Shown here: positions 1 through 8,675 of the stretch, in pieces
Layout of the letters: every line of letters begins with the position of its first letter
Position numbering within the stretch: position 1 is the first letter of the stretch
Origin: Caldilineaceae bacterium
Lineage (GTDB): Bacteria > Chloroflexota > Anaerolineae > Caldilineales > Caldilineaceae
Reading direction: 5' to 3'
Assembly: GCA_020634755.1 (NCBI GenBank)
Contig: JACKBC010000004.1
Coordinates: 62,001-126,000, forward strand
Length of the DNA stretch: 64,000 nucleotides
The notes under the pieces: model-generated
What the model was told of the DNA's origin: nothing
Seen by the model: the letters and a program-made list of their open reading frames with translations, nothing else
The model's database searches: none
Translations under genes and position numbers: made by a program

Positions 1-460
1 CCATATACATACAGCCGTTGTCGTAGTCGGCGTCATCCAGCGCCACCCAGGCGGTGATTTGTGCGTTTTTGGGTTGCAGCGTGGCCCAGGCCGGCGAATC
101 CTGATGCCAGTGCAGGCGACCGCCTTGCGCTTGCGGCTTGTACTGGATCTGGTCATGCCAGATGCGCAATTCGCTGGAATCGGTGAGCTGCGCCGCCATG
201 CGCGCAATGGCCGAATCAGTCACAAGCGCTTTAAACGCTGGGCTGGCTTCGTAGATGTTCACAATCTGCCAGATGGGCGAGGCCGGATTGTTATTTAAAT
301 CGCGACAGAGCACGGGCTGGGCAATATCGGTGCGCTCGCGCTCATCGATCACGCGCAGCACTTCGGCGCGCAACACTTCCACGGTTTCATCATCCAGCAC
401 CGGGCCGCCATTGACAAAGCCGTTGCGCTGGTAAAGAGCAATCTGTTGTTCGTTAAGCAT
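1..460 (-). CDS. Phytanoyl-CoA dioxygenase (PhyH) family protein, partial
   Basis: The reading frame runs from an ATG at 460 to the window edge, giving 153 residues with the C-terminus missing. It begins MLNEQQIALYQRNGFV, the usual PhyH opening, and has the iron-binding HxD motif in LHWHQDSPAW near residue 120. It then reads toward the GCMYM segment that precedes the distal His in this family. PhyH proteins are Fe(II)/2-oxoglutarate-dependent oxygenases. The substrate cannot be read from the sequence. GAGGAG lies 5 bases before the ATG. The family call is firm; the function within the family is open. Confidence 0.85.
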   Translation of the reverse strand, partial: MLNEQQIALYQRNGFVNGGPVLDDETVEVLRAEVLRVIDERERTDIAQPVLCRDLNNNPASPIWQIVNIYEASPAFKALVTDSAIARMAAQLTDSSELRIWHDQIQYKPQAQGGRLHWHQDSPAWATLQPKNAQITAWVALDDADYDNGCMYM

Positions 461-886
461 AGGTTCTCCTCAGAGGGTTAAAAATTGTATCTCTACAAAA
501 GTATACCATAGTCAAAGCCAAAAGAGAGCAACGGCGGCGGCCATTAAGAGCCTACATATTTGCGTCCTCGCTGGGGGCTCGGAACGGCGCCACAAATAGG
601 GCCTTTGGCAACATCAACAATCTTTGTGCTTATCGACAACATTTTGTTGATAATGTTGAGTGAGTGGCTATCCGTAGATTCGGTTGTGAATCCCAAAGAG
701 CCATTCATTTTTTAATGCTTGCTAAACTTGATGTGGCGTTATGGAACGAAGATGTTATGATGGGGGGCGTCTCAAATTTCAGGCTGCGTTACGCATGCCG
801 GCTTGGATTTGAATCAGCAATTGTAAATCTGAGCAACATTAGTCAATATGCACACAGCGTGTACACACAACAGGATAGGATTTTGA
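461..886. other. Intergenic region between divergent genes
   Basis: About 425 bases between the divergent PhyH and sulP genes. It contains the PhyH promoter candidate and an AT-rich block at 608-660 rich in CAACA/TGTTG half-sites that could bind a regulator. A 78-codon GTG-initiated frame at 664-900 overlaps the sulP start and resembles nothing recognised, so no gene is called. Confidence 0.4.
500..508 (-). promoter_or_regulatory. Extended -10 promoter candidate of the PhyH gene
   Basis: On the minus strand this reads TGG-TATACT, an extended -10 element, about 40 bases before the start codon. The same TGG-TAT(A/G)(C/A)T block precedes three other minus-strand genes in the window. No -35 at normal spacing is visible. 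Confidence 0.45.
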
Positions 887-2368
887 ATGTCTTTTTCTAG
901 TCTCCGGACACAATGGTTCGGCAACATCCGCGGCGATCTGCTGGCGGGTATGGTGGTGGCATTGGCCCTGATCCCGGAGGCCATTGCCTTTTCAATTATT
1001 GCGGGCGTAGATCCCAAGGTTGGGCTCTACGCTTCATTTTGTATTGCCGTGGTCATTGCCTTTGTGGGTGGTCGGCCCGGCATGATTTCAGCGGCCACGG
1101 GGGCCATGGCGCTCGTCATGGTTACGCTGGTCAAGTCGCACGGTCTTGAATATCTGCTGGCCGCCACTATTTTGACCGGCTTCTTTCAGATTTTGGCGGG
1201 CATCTTTAAGCTGGGCAGCCTTTTGCGTTTTGTCTCCCGCTCGGTCATGACCGGCTTTGTCAATGCGCTGGCGATCTTGATATTTATGGCCCAGCTGCCC
1301 GAATTTGATGGCGCTAGCTGGGTCGTTTATGTGATGGTGGCCGCTGGTTTAGCCATTATTTATCTCTTTCCCTACATTACCAAAGCCATCCCTTCACCAT
1401 TGGTCTGCATTATTGTGCTCACCGCTTTTAGCATATTCATGCAGTTAGATATCCGCACCGTGGGCGACATGGGGGAATTGCCGGACACCTTTCCGCTCTT
1501 CCTCTTTCCCCAAATCCCGTTGAATTGGGAAACGTTGATGATTATTTTCCCCTACTCGATTACATTGGCCATTGTCGGGTTGTTGGAATCGCTGATGACG
1601 GCCGTCATTGTGGACGATCTCACCGATACGCCCAGCCAAAAAAATCGCGAGTGCACGGGCCAAGGCATTGCCAATATTGTGGCTGGCCTCTTTGGCGGTA
1701 TGGCCGGCTGCGCCATGATCGGCCAATCGGTCATCAACGTAAAATCGGGCGGCCGCGGCCGGCTTTCCACGCTGTTTGCGGGCTCCTTTCTGCTTTTTCT
1801 CATTCTCGTGCTGAGCGACCTGGTGCGCCAGATCCCCATGGCGGCGCTGGTCGCCGTGATGATCATGGTCTCCATTGGTACTTTTAGCTGGTCATCGATT
1901 AAAAATCTGACGGTCCACCCCAAGACCTCTAGCCTGGTTATGATTACCACGGTGATTGTTGTGGTGTTGACACACAATCTGGCCCTGGGTGTGGGTGTGG
2001 GCGTATTGATGAGCGCGGTCTTCTTTGCGCGCAAGGTGTCCAATCTGCTGGCCGTGGAGTCTACGCTCGCCGCCGGTGGCGCGCAGCGCGTCTATCGCGT
2101 ATATGGCCAGGTCTTCTTTGCGTCCGCCGAACAGTTTTCGGCCAGCTTTGATTTTAAGGAGGTGATCGAGCAGGTGGTCATTGACGTGAGCCAGGCCCAT
2201 TTTTGGGACCTAACCGCGGTGGGCGCCTTGGACAAGGTAGTGCTCAAATTTCGTCGCGAAGGAACCGCCGTCGAATTGGTGGGGATGAATCAGGCCAGCG
2301 CCACCATTGTGGATAAGCTCGCGGTCTACGACAAGCCCGATGCGCTCGAACTAGCGCCAGGACATTAA
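887..2368 (+). CDS. SulP family anion transporter with STAS domain
   Basis: The 493-residue membrane protein carries the SulP signature near its N-terminus (ALALIPEAIAFSIIAGVDP, residues 26-44) and about ten to twelve hydrophobic segments. A short cytoplasmic STAS domain occupies roughly residues 405-490 (VIDVSQAHFWDLTAVGALD). SulP proteins move sulfate, bicarbonate or organic anions across the cytoplasmic membrane; which one cannot be told here. The start follows AGGAT with good spacing. A universal stress protein gene follows after 9 bases, a common pairing with SulP genes, which suggests a two-gene operon ending at the hairpin at 3281. Confidence 0.92.
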   Translation: MSFSSLRTQWFGNIRGDLLAGMVVALALIPEAIAFSIIAGVDPKVGLYASFCIAVVIAFVGGRPGMISAATGAMALVMVTLVKSHGLEYLLAATILTGFFQILAGIFKLGSLLRFVSRSVMTGFVNALAILIFMAQLPEFDGASWVVYVMVAAGLAIIYLFPYITKAIPSPLVCIIVLTAFSIFMQLDIRTVGDMGELPDTFPLFLFPQIPLNWETLMIIFPYSITLAIVGLLESLMTAVIVDDLTDTPSQKNRECTGQGIANIVAGLFGGMAGCAMIGQSVINVKSGGRGRLSTLFAGSFLLFLILVLSDLVRQIPMAALVAVMIMVSIGTFSWSSIKNLTVHPKTSSLVMITTVIVVVLTHNLALGVGVGVLMSAVFFARKVSNLLAVESTLAAGGAQRVYRVYGQVFFASAEQFSASFDFKEVIEQVVIDVSQAHFWDLTAVGALDKVVLKFRREGTAVELVGMNQASATIVDKLAVYDKPDALELAPGH

Positions 2369-2377
2369 GGATAAGCC

Positions 2378-3244
2378 ATGCCAAATACAAACAATGCCGT
2401 CTTAGCCTGCGTAGACGGCTCCATCTACACAGACAGCGTCTGTGCGCATGCCGGGTGGGCCAGCCGCCGCCTGGACGCGCCGGTTCAGCTGTTACACACG
2501 CAGCTGGCCCACTCTGACTATGCTGCGCCCAGAGACCTGAGCGGCGCCATTGGGCTGGGCGAAAAAAGCGCCCTGCTGGAAAAGCTCACCCAGGTCGATG
2601 AGGCGCGCGGCAAGCTGGATCAGCAGAAGGGCAAGCTGATCCTGGATCACGCCAAAGAGCAAGTAATCGACGCCGGCGTCGTGCAGGTGGAAACGCTGCA
2701 TCGACGCGGCGCGCTGGTGGAGTCTATCAGCGAACTTGAAGATTCCGCCCAGTTAATTGTGCTGGGCAAACGCGGTGAGCATGCCGATTTTGCCACGCTG
2801 CATTTGGGTTCTAATTTGGAGCGAGTGGTGCGGGCAGCGCATAAACCGGTCTTGGTGGCAGCGCGCGCGTTCAAAGCGATCAACCGCTTTGTGATTGCCT
2901 ATGATGGTGGCCCCAGCACGCGCAAAGCCTTGGCGTACGCAGTCACTCATCCGCTGCTGCGGGGATTAGAGTGCCATCTTCTGCGGGTAGGTGCAGACAG
3001 TGAGGAAAATCGCACGCTGCTGGCCAATGCGACGACCGAGCTAGCGCAAAATGGCTTTACGGTAAAAACCCATTTGCAGCAGGGCCACACCGAAGAGGTG
3101 ATTGCCGCGTATGTTAAAGCACAGGCCATGGATCTTTTGATCATGGGCGCCTATGGCCACTCGCGCATTCGCACGCTGATTATTGGCAGCACCACCAGCG
3201 CCATGCTGCGCTCGTGCCCCATTCCCGTGCTGATGTTTCGCTAA
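2378..3244 (+). CDS. Universal stress protein, two tandem Usp domains
   Basis: The 288-residue protein has two UspA domains. The first covers residues 1-160 (VLACVDGS start, IVLGKRGEHAD near the end) and the second covers 168-288 (FVIAYDGGPS start). The second ends in the ATP-binding motif GAYGHSRIRTLIIGSTTS. The first domain has a weaker ATP motif. It probably acts in the cytosol as an ATP-dependent stress modulator, possibly acting on the adjacent SulP transporter, with which it is probably co-transcribed (9-base gap, AAGGAT ribosome site). Functional coupling is inferred from the pairing only. Confidence 0.9.
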   Translation: MPNTNNAVLACVDGSIYTDSVCAHAGWASRRLDAPVQLLHTQLAHSDYAAPRDLSGAIGLGEKSALLEKLTQVDEARGKLDQQKGKLILDHAKEQVIDAGVVQVETLHRRGALVESISELEDSAQLIVLGKRGEHADFATLHLGSNLERVVRAAHKPVLVAARAFKAINRFVIAYDGGPSTRKALAYAVTHPLLRGLECHLLRVGADSEENRTLLANATTELAQNGFTVKTHLQQGHTEEVIAAYVKAQAMDLLIMGAYGHSRIRTLIIGSTTSAMLRSCPIPVLMFR

Positions 3245-3280
3245 GGCCATGCGAAAATGGGCGCTATGTAAAGTGTGAGA

Positions 3281-3319
3281 GGCTGGCCGCAAAGTTACTC
3301 GGGTGTTTTGCGGCCAGCC
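3281..3319. terminator. Bidirectional hairpin between convergent genes
   Basis: A perfect 13-bp inverted repeat (GGCTGGCCGCAAA at 3281-3293, its complement at 3307-3319) with a 13-base loop. It sits between the convergent usp and GH116 genes. The T-tract after it is weak (CTTTACA). Confidence 0.7.
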
Positions 3320-3387
3320 CTTTACACGGCGATGCTAGGGCCTGTTGACGTTTGGGGAAAGCGTTCGATATGAAATATCAGCGGCAG

Positions 3388-6030
3388 CTAACCCACTTGC
3401 ACGCGCAGGCTGTGCGCTGGCGTCAGCTGTACCGGCGTTGAAAAGCGCAGCGCGTTGCCTTCCTGCACAAAGGTGATGGCATCCCCGGCATGGACAGACG
3501 CCGCTGTCTGCTCAGCCAAACACCCCAACCGCAGCTCGCTGATTTTCAACTCGCCGCTGAGCACCCGTAACTGGCACCCATCTGTCGTCTGCACAAATTC
3601 CCCCCAACCTGAATCCAGCGCCCAAAAGCAGCGGAAACCACCTTCATCATCAGGCTCAATCGGGCTAAACCCAATCATGCCATTCACCATATCAAACTCA
3701 AAGCCGCTAAAGGCATTCAGCAAAGCATAGGCGGCCATGCTGCGGGCGTAATTGTTGCCGCACTCGAATTCGTTCCATGGGTTGCGGCGTTCGCCGTCGT
3801 AGCGCTGGCGAATGGCTTCGATGCAGCGCATGCCCTCGTCCACCAGCCCCTGCATGATCATGTGGATGGCGGCGGAATACTCGAAGCCATTCATGGTCTC
3901 CTGCGAATAGGGAGCCGGGATCAGCGGCTTTTGCGTACCCTCGGGCCAGGCGCAGATGACCAGGCCACCCTCGTCGTTGAGACAGTAGATGCGGCACGGG
4001 TTGTAGACTTTGCCCATTTCGGGGATAAAGTTGTGCTTGTAGATGGCGGCGCTGGCCTGCTTGGTCTGCGTCGGGTCGTAGAGATCGCCCAGGCCATAGA
4101 GCGCGGCGTGCCACTGCGGCAGCACCTGGTCAATGCTGGAGCCTTCGCCGATCTGGTATTTGATTTCGCCGTGCTCGTCGTTCCAATAGGCTTGCAGCAC
4201 GTCGCCGCCGTGGATAATATTATCGTCGGCCACGGCAAAGGATGCCACCAGCGCTTTGTCGCCCAAGTCCACCTTTTGGATGTAGAATTCGCCATTAAAG
4301 AGATTGGCGTCCACCCACGCCTTGCCCTGCTCGAAGATGGCCTGATATTCAGCGGCGGCCGCGGTTTCGCCCAGATGTGCGGCCATTTCCGCTGCGGCTT
4401 TGAGCGCGCCCAGATAAAAACCGCTGAGCCACGAATTGGGGCCAAACAATTCCATATCCAGCGTATGGTGCTGGCGGCCCCAGAGTACGCCAGTCTTGTC
4501 GGGGTCCCAGCGGTCCGGATTTTCCGGGCTCCAGGCAAACTCCAGCGACTTTTTGACCGCCGGCCAGATTGCACGCAGCCATTCATCATCGCCGCAGATC
4601 TTCCAATCGCGATAGGTTTTCATCACGCCGCCAAACTGACCGTCGCAACAAGCGCGGAAGTGCCACGGCTCGGCGCCCAGCGGCAACTGGATGCGGAAGG
4701 GCATGGAGCCATTTTCCAGCAGGTTGTATTGATAATCCGCCGTGCGCATGGAGCGCTCCAGGCTGGGAAAAAGAAACGGTAAGGTCTGCTGATAGTTCCA
4801 GACGTGGGTGCAGCTGCCTTCACAGCAGCCGGCGTGTGGATGCAGCCCCTCCCAGCCGTAAAAGGTGCCATCCTCCAGCCGCAGCGCAGTGGGCGATTTG
4901 AGAATGGCCATGTTGCCCGTGATGGCGTCGATGGCCGCCGCGGGTAGCGTGGAGCCAAAGAGCGTATCCTTAAAGAGCTTGGTTTGGGCATAGAGGCGGT
5001 CCCAATTGGTCAACGCGTATTGAGCGCTGGCTTTAGAATCGGGCCAGAGGGTGGCGTAATAATTTTGCCAGGTGGCCTTGGCCGGTTCGCCTTCGGCGGC
5101 CGGCTTCCAATAATTTTCGCACGTGGGGAAGCTCCAGCTGAGCACAAAACGGACCTGCCGGGTTTCGCCCGGCTGTACGGGCACGTGGACGGCCAGCACG
5201 CCCTCTTCCTGCTTATTGAAACGCGGGCCAGAACCGCGGGCGGCGCCGTCATTATAGACGCGGTTCTTGAGCGGGCCGGGCGTTTTTAGGTCATTCCAAT
5301 AGACTTCTAAATTGTCAAACCAGGCGCCGCGGAACCAATATTGCTGCCAGCTCACCTGCACGTCATTGGCCGCGCTGCTATCGGTGGCCAGGGTGACGTT
5401 GCCGTATTGCACATCACCGGGCTGCACGCCGTCCGAATGGAGATAGAGCAGGTCGCCCCAATCGGTCTGCTCTACGGTGTTTAAGTTGTTGGCAGGCAGC
5501 GGATTGGCCACCACGCCGGCAAAGGTGTAGGTGAGCGGTGCAGCGGTGGTGTTGGTCACGCTCAGCTCAAAAAAAGCGGCGGGAATCCCCGAATCGTCGG
5601 CATTGAGCGGAATGAAGGGATTAAAGGCCGTCAGCTTGATTTGGCCGGGAAAGCCTTCGTCGTGAAAGCTCAGTTCGGCAATGGGATATTCGCCGCGGAA
5701 GGCAACGTCTTTAAAGTGGGGCAGACCGGTGAGATATTCGCGCCGCGGCCCCCACCCAAAGGAATTAAAGGTTGTACCTTGCAGTTCGCCCTGATACGGC
5801 GCGTTGAGATCGCCATGCAGAATGCGGGCGTCCACCACTTGCCCGTCGCGCTCGGCGCGCACGGCAAAGTGCGAAAAGCCATTGACGCTGCCTTTGTTGG
5901 GGCGATTGAAGATTTCCCAATCGATCAAGCGGCCGTTGCCGGCCAGCCCAATACATCCCGTGCCAATTCCACCCAGGGGGAAGCTGATCTGGCCGGTCTT
6001 GGCGCCTTGATAGAGAAAGTGGTCGGTCAT
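3388..6030 (-). CDS. GH116 beta-glycosidase (GBA2-like, glucosylceramidase family)
   Basis: The 880-residue protein has an N-terminal beta-sandwich (starting FPLGGIGTGCIGLAGNGRL) and a C-terminal (alpha/alpha)6 catalytic domain, as in GH116. Aligned from memory with human GBA2, CCEGSCTHVWNY holds the likely nucleophile Glu and GRQHHTLDMELFGPNSW holds the likely acid/base Asp. GH116 enzymes cleave beta-glucosides, beta-xylosides or beta-GlcNAc. There is no signal peptide, so it probably acts on imported oligosaccharides. The ATG at 6030 is chosen because AGGAAG lies 7 bases upstream; an ATG at 6057 adds nine residues without a better site. It is downstream of an ABC sugar transporter and a GH32/43-like gene on the same strand. 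Confidence 0.9.
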   Translation of the reverse strand: MTDHFLYQGAKTGQISFPLGGIGTGCIGLAGNGRLIDWEIFNRPNKGSVNGFSHFAVRAERDGQVVDARILHGDLNAPYQGELQGTTFNSFGWGPRREYLTGLPHFKDVAFRGEYPIAELSFHDEGFPGQIKLTAFNPFIPLNADDSGIPAAFFELSVTNTTAAPLTYTFAGVVANPLPANNLNTVEQTDWGDLLYLHSDGVQPGDVQYGNVTLATDSSAANDVQVSWQQYWFRGAWFDNLEVYWNDLKTPGPLKNRVYNDGAARGSGPRFNKQEEGVLAVHVPVQPGETRQVRFVLSWSFPTCENYWKPAAEGEPAKATWQNYYATLWPDSKASAQYALTNWDRLYAQTKLFKDTLFGSTLPAAAIDAITGNMAILKSPTALRLEDGTFYGWEGLHPHAGCCEGSCTHVWNYQQTLPFLFPSLERSMRTADYQYNLLENGSMPFRIQLPLGAEPWHFRACCDGQFGGVMKTYRDWKICGDDEWLRAIWPAVKKSLEFAWSPENPDRWDPDKTGVLWGRQHHTLDMELFGPNSWLSGFYLGALKAAAEMAAHLGETAAAAEYQAIFEQGKAWVDANLFNGEFYIQKVDLGDKALVASFAVADDNIIHGGDVLQAYWNDEHGEIKYQIGEGSSIDQVLPQWHAALYGLGDLYDPTQTKQASAAIYKHNFIPEMGKVYNPCRIYCLNDEGGLVICAWPEGTQKPLIPAPYSQETMNGFEYSAAIHMIMQGLVDEGMRCIEAIRQRYDGERRNPWNEFECGNNYARSMAAYALLNAFSGFEFDMVNGMIGFSPIEPDDEGGFRCFWALDSGWGEFVQTTDGCQLRVLSGELKISELRLGCLAEQTAASVHAGDAITFVQEGNALRFSTPVQLTPAHSLRVQVG

Positions 6031-6082
6031 GTGGTTCTTCCTTTGTATGTTGATCAAAAATCGCTTTTCAAAATGAGGACTA

Positions 6083-6172
6083 GAACACTGATTTGACTGA
6101 TGGGACAGATTTACACGGATTTGTTGTTGAAAGAATCTGCGAAAATCTGCCCATTCTGTGTAATCAGTGTTC
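6083..6172. repeat. Palindromic repeat, ATCTGCG/AATCAGTG family
   Basis: A 90-bp AT-rich element whose ends are an 11-bp perfect inverted repeat (GAACACTGATT at 6083-6093 and its complement at 6162-6172). Its interior has several ATCTGC(G/C) and GATTTACACGGAT words. Related words recur near 25,890, 26,050, 30,920, 45,090 and 51,260. It lies between two glycosidase genes. Confidence 0.55.
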
Positions 6173-6174
6173 CA

Positions 6175-7683
6175 TTATTTGTTTCCCGATTTACCATATA
6201 GATGCCGCGGCAAACAGCGCCGCTGCCAATCGGCTGCCGCGCCTGCGGGCCCGATCTGGCGATAGGCGCGCAGGTTGCGAAACTGCACGTGGCCCTGAGC
6301 GTGAAGGCCAAAGCAACCGTCGGCATAGACGCGATGGTGGCGCACAATCTGGAGCACATCGTCCAAGTAAATATCGAAAAACGCGCCTTGCACCACCGCC
6401 TTTATGGTATGCCATTCGCCGCTGCAAATTTCGACCGGCCTTTCTTGCAGCACGCGCTCGTCCTGGCCGGGAATCATTTGATACAGGCCAATCACGCCAC
6501 GCGCCTGATCCAAGCCAATGCGGTAGCCGGCCATGGCCGACGGATTGGCGCGCACCAGCAGCGAGGCCGCGGCGTCATTGGCCAAATGTAGCTCGACCTG
6601 CCAACAAACGTCAACGCCCCACAGCGTATTCAGGTAAAACGCAGGGCCATCCGCATCTATATCCAGCGCGCCATCATGCCATTGCCAATTCCCGCCATGC
6701 GCGACCCAGCCCGTAAAGTCGCTATCACCACTCTGAAAAATCACCTCTGGCTGTACGTTGTCCGGCACATGCTCATGCACCTGGACTGTGCCGTCCACCT
6801 GCCACGCGATTCGCTTGGGGTCGCTCAGCACCGAGGCGCCCCAGAGGCCTTCAATCTCCTCTTGCACAATGTAGAGCATATAGGTGACGCCATCAAAGGT
6901 GGGGTGCTCGCTGGCACAAGTCCATTCGGTGAGCAGTTCGTGGTTGGACGGCTTTTGCCACGGGCCAGTGGGCGCATCCGACACCAGATAGACAATGTCA
7001 AAATGGGGAAAGTCGGTTGGGGCAAAGCCCTTACTTTTGGGGCCGCCTTTGGCACTATAAAAGAGGTAATAGCGCGCATCGTGCTGCACCAAATAGGCTG
7101 ATTCAAGCCGATTGTAGCGGCGGTCTTCTTCAATGTATGTGGGGCCGAGATCGCGCCAGTCGATCAGATCGGTCGATTCGGAAACTGCGATACAGGCCCG
7201 GCCATCAGCCATGGTGGCCGTATAATAGAGCAGGTAGCGGGCGTGGGCCGCATCTGCAAAGACCATGGCGTCGCGCCCGGCCACATCGCGGCCCACGCGC
7301 CGGTCCGACCAGGGACCGGGTTCCACCACCGGATTGTGCGGATGCTTTTCCCAATGATAGAGGTCGGTGGAAGTGGCCAACCCAATGGCCTGATTGTTTT
7401 TAACATCGCTGCCGGTGTAATAGCAATAATAGACGCCATCCACCTCAATCATATCGGGCGCCCAGTTGCCGCATTCGTCCCACGCGCCGGCGGGACCAGC
7501 GGGCAACACGGGCTCCCGCGGCGTCCAGGCGCGTAAATCGGTAGAAACAGCATGGCCAAGGTCCAGTTCGCGATAGCCCACTGGCCACGTCCAGCGCTCG
7601 CCGCGAATGTGAAACAGGTGATATTCGGCGCCGCGCTGGATGATACAGAAGTCGGTGACGTACTCGCCGGGGTGGTGGTACAT
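6175..7683 (-). CDS. GH32/GH43-like five-bladed propeller glycosidase with C-terminal sandwich domain
   Basis: The 502-residue protein begins with repeats typical of five-bladed beta-propeller glycosidases: NWAPDMIEVDGVYYCYYTG near residue 95, then GRDAMVFAD and RLESAYLVQHDARYYLFYSA. The C-terminal part (about 330-490) resembles a concanavalin-like sandwich (FYLNTLWGVDVCWQVEL, GEWHTIKAVVQGAFFDIYLD). It probably hydrolyses a furanoside or fructoside; the subfamily cannot be fixed by eye. No signal peptide. AAAGG precedes the ATG. It is likely in the same sugar regulon as the flanking GH116 and ABC transporter. Confidence 0.78.
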   Translation of the reverse strand: MYHHPGEYVTDFCIIQRGAEYHLFHIRGERWTWPVGYRELDLGHAVSTDLRAWTPREPVLPAGPAGAWDECGNWAPDMIEVDGVYYCYYTGSDVKNNQAIGLATSTDLYHWEKHPHNPVVEPGPWSDRRVGRDVAGRDAMVFADAAHARYLLYYTATMADGRACIAVSESTDLIDWRDLGPTYIEEDRRYNRLESAYLVQHDARYYLFYSAKGGPKSKGFAPTDFPHFDIVYLVSDAPTGPWQKPSNHELLTEWTCASEHPTFDGVTYMLYIVQEEIEGLWGASVLSDPKRIAWQVDGTVQVHEHVPDNVQPEVIFQSGDSDFTGWVAHGGNWQWHDGALDIDADGPAFYLNTLWGVDVCWQVELHLANDAAASLLVRANPSAMAGYRIGLDQARGVIGLYQMIPGQDERVLQERPVEICSGEWHTIKAVVQGAFFDIYLDDVLQIVRHHRVYADGCFGLHAQGHVQFRNLRAYRQIGPAGAAADWQRRCLPRHLYGKSGNK

Positions 7684-7795
7684 GGGGTGTGCCTTTGGGT
7701 GTAAAAGAAGAAATTGTGAATAGTTAATTGCTAATTGTGAACGGGCCCGGCTACGAGATCCTACGCAAGCAATGACAAAAATGGCCGCAACACCA

Positions 7796-7892
7796 TATCA
7801 TAGCCCATCATCAAATCACATAAATCATAGTCTAGACGCCACCCTTGTCTGCACTCTGATTCTTGTGATTATTTGATGCGCTATGATTTCTG
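7796..7892. repeat. Imperfect palindromic repeat, copy 1 of the ATCATAG family
   Basis: The left arm carries ATCATAGCCCATCATCAAAT and the right arm is an imperfect inverse reading TTGTGATTATTTGATGCG and CTATGATTT. A second copy follows at 7910, and split arms occur at 58,102-58,302. It is a probable REP- or MITE-like element. Confidence 0.6.
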
Positions 7893-7909
7893 TCTACGCT
7901 CTATGCTAC

Positions 7910-7985
7910 CAAATCACAGCCCATCATCGAATCACATAAATCATAGTTCTGATTTTTATGATTGCGTGATGTACTATGATTTCTG
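7910..7985. repeat. Imperfect palindromic repeat, copy 2 of the ATCATAG family
   Basis: Same arms as copy 1 with a shorter centre (AATCACAGCCCATCATCG, then GATTGCGTGATGTACTATG). The right arm supplies the TAG stop codon of the membrane-protein gene ending at 7974, so the element overlaps coding sequence. Confidence 0.6.
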
Positions 7986-8666
7986 ACTGGCGTGCTGCAA
8001 TACAAGTAGCGCGTTGCTGGCCACAAACAGGGCAAAAACTGCTGGTGTAATCAGCAGCAACCCCCAGCTTATGTAAAGTACGGCGAAGCCAAACAGAATG
8101 CCCATGCCCATGAGCCCAAGCGTATTGGGCAAATGCCGGCTAGCCAGGTGGAGCGCGCGCCGGTAAAGCCCCCACACGGTTGGATGTTCCCTATGGGCTG
8201 TCTCAACTAGCACGGGAAACGCGTAGAGCAGCAGTGCCGCCATCAGGGCCATCCCGAAGCCATCGGCGGCCAGCCCTAGCCAGACAATGGGCGGAATTGC
8301 ATTCTGCGCCAGCAGCGGCAACGTGACCAGGGTGGCCAAAATGGGAAAAGCCGCCACCAGCCCCAACTGTATGCTGCCGCGCCAATAACGGCGCAGGCTT
8401 GGCCAGAAGTGGCGATTGGGCCGCGCTTCACCATTGAGCAGCGCGCGTTGACATACGAGCAGCGCGCTCCAGGCGGGCGCCACCGTGATGACGCCGATGA
8501 GCACGGTGGGCGCCAAATAGCCAATGCTAAAAAGGACAAAGGCGGGTGCGCACAGAAGGCCAAAGAGCAACCCACCGCCAATAACTTGCGGCAAATTTTC
8601 CCACAGCGCCCGGCTCACTAATGGCGCGTAGGAATCACGCGTCCACGGCACGTGTAGATCATCCAT
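7974..8666 (-). CDS. YesL/DUF624-like integral membrane protein
   Basis: The 230-residue protein has about six hydrophobic segments and a soluble N-terminus (MDDLHVPWTRDSYAPLV). Its organisation resembles the YesL (DUF624) family, small membrane proteins often encoded in ABC sugar-transporter operons with unknown biochemical role. It starts 9 bases after the permease gene stop, so it is likely the last gene of that operon. Its stop codon lies inside a palindromic repeat. Family assignment is by overall pattern, not by a sharp motif. Confidence 0.6.
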   Translation of the reverse strand: MDDLHVPWTRDSYAPLVSRALWENLPQVIGGGLLFGLLCAPAFVLFSIGYLAPTVLIGVITVAPAWSALLVCQRALLNGEARPNRHFWPSLRRYWRGSIQLGLVAAFPILATLVTLPLLAQNAIPPIVWLGLAADGFGMALMAALLLYAFPVLVETAHREHPTVWGLYRRALHLASRHLPNTLGLMGMGILFGFAVLYISWGLLLITPAVFALFVASNALLVLQHASQKS

Positions 8667-8675
8667 TGTTGTGGA

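Noticed and set aside
664..900. 78-codon frame before sulP
   Set aside because: It starts with GTG, has no ribosome site, overlaps sulP and resembles nothing known.
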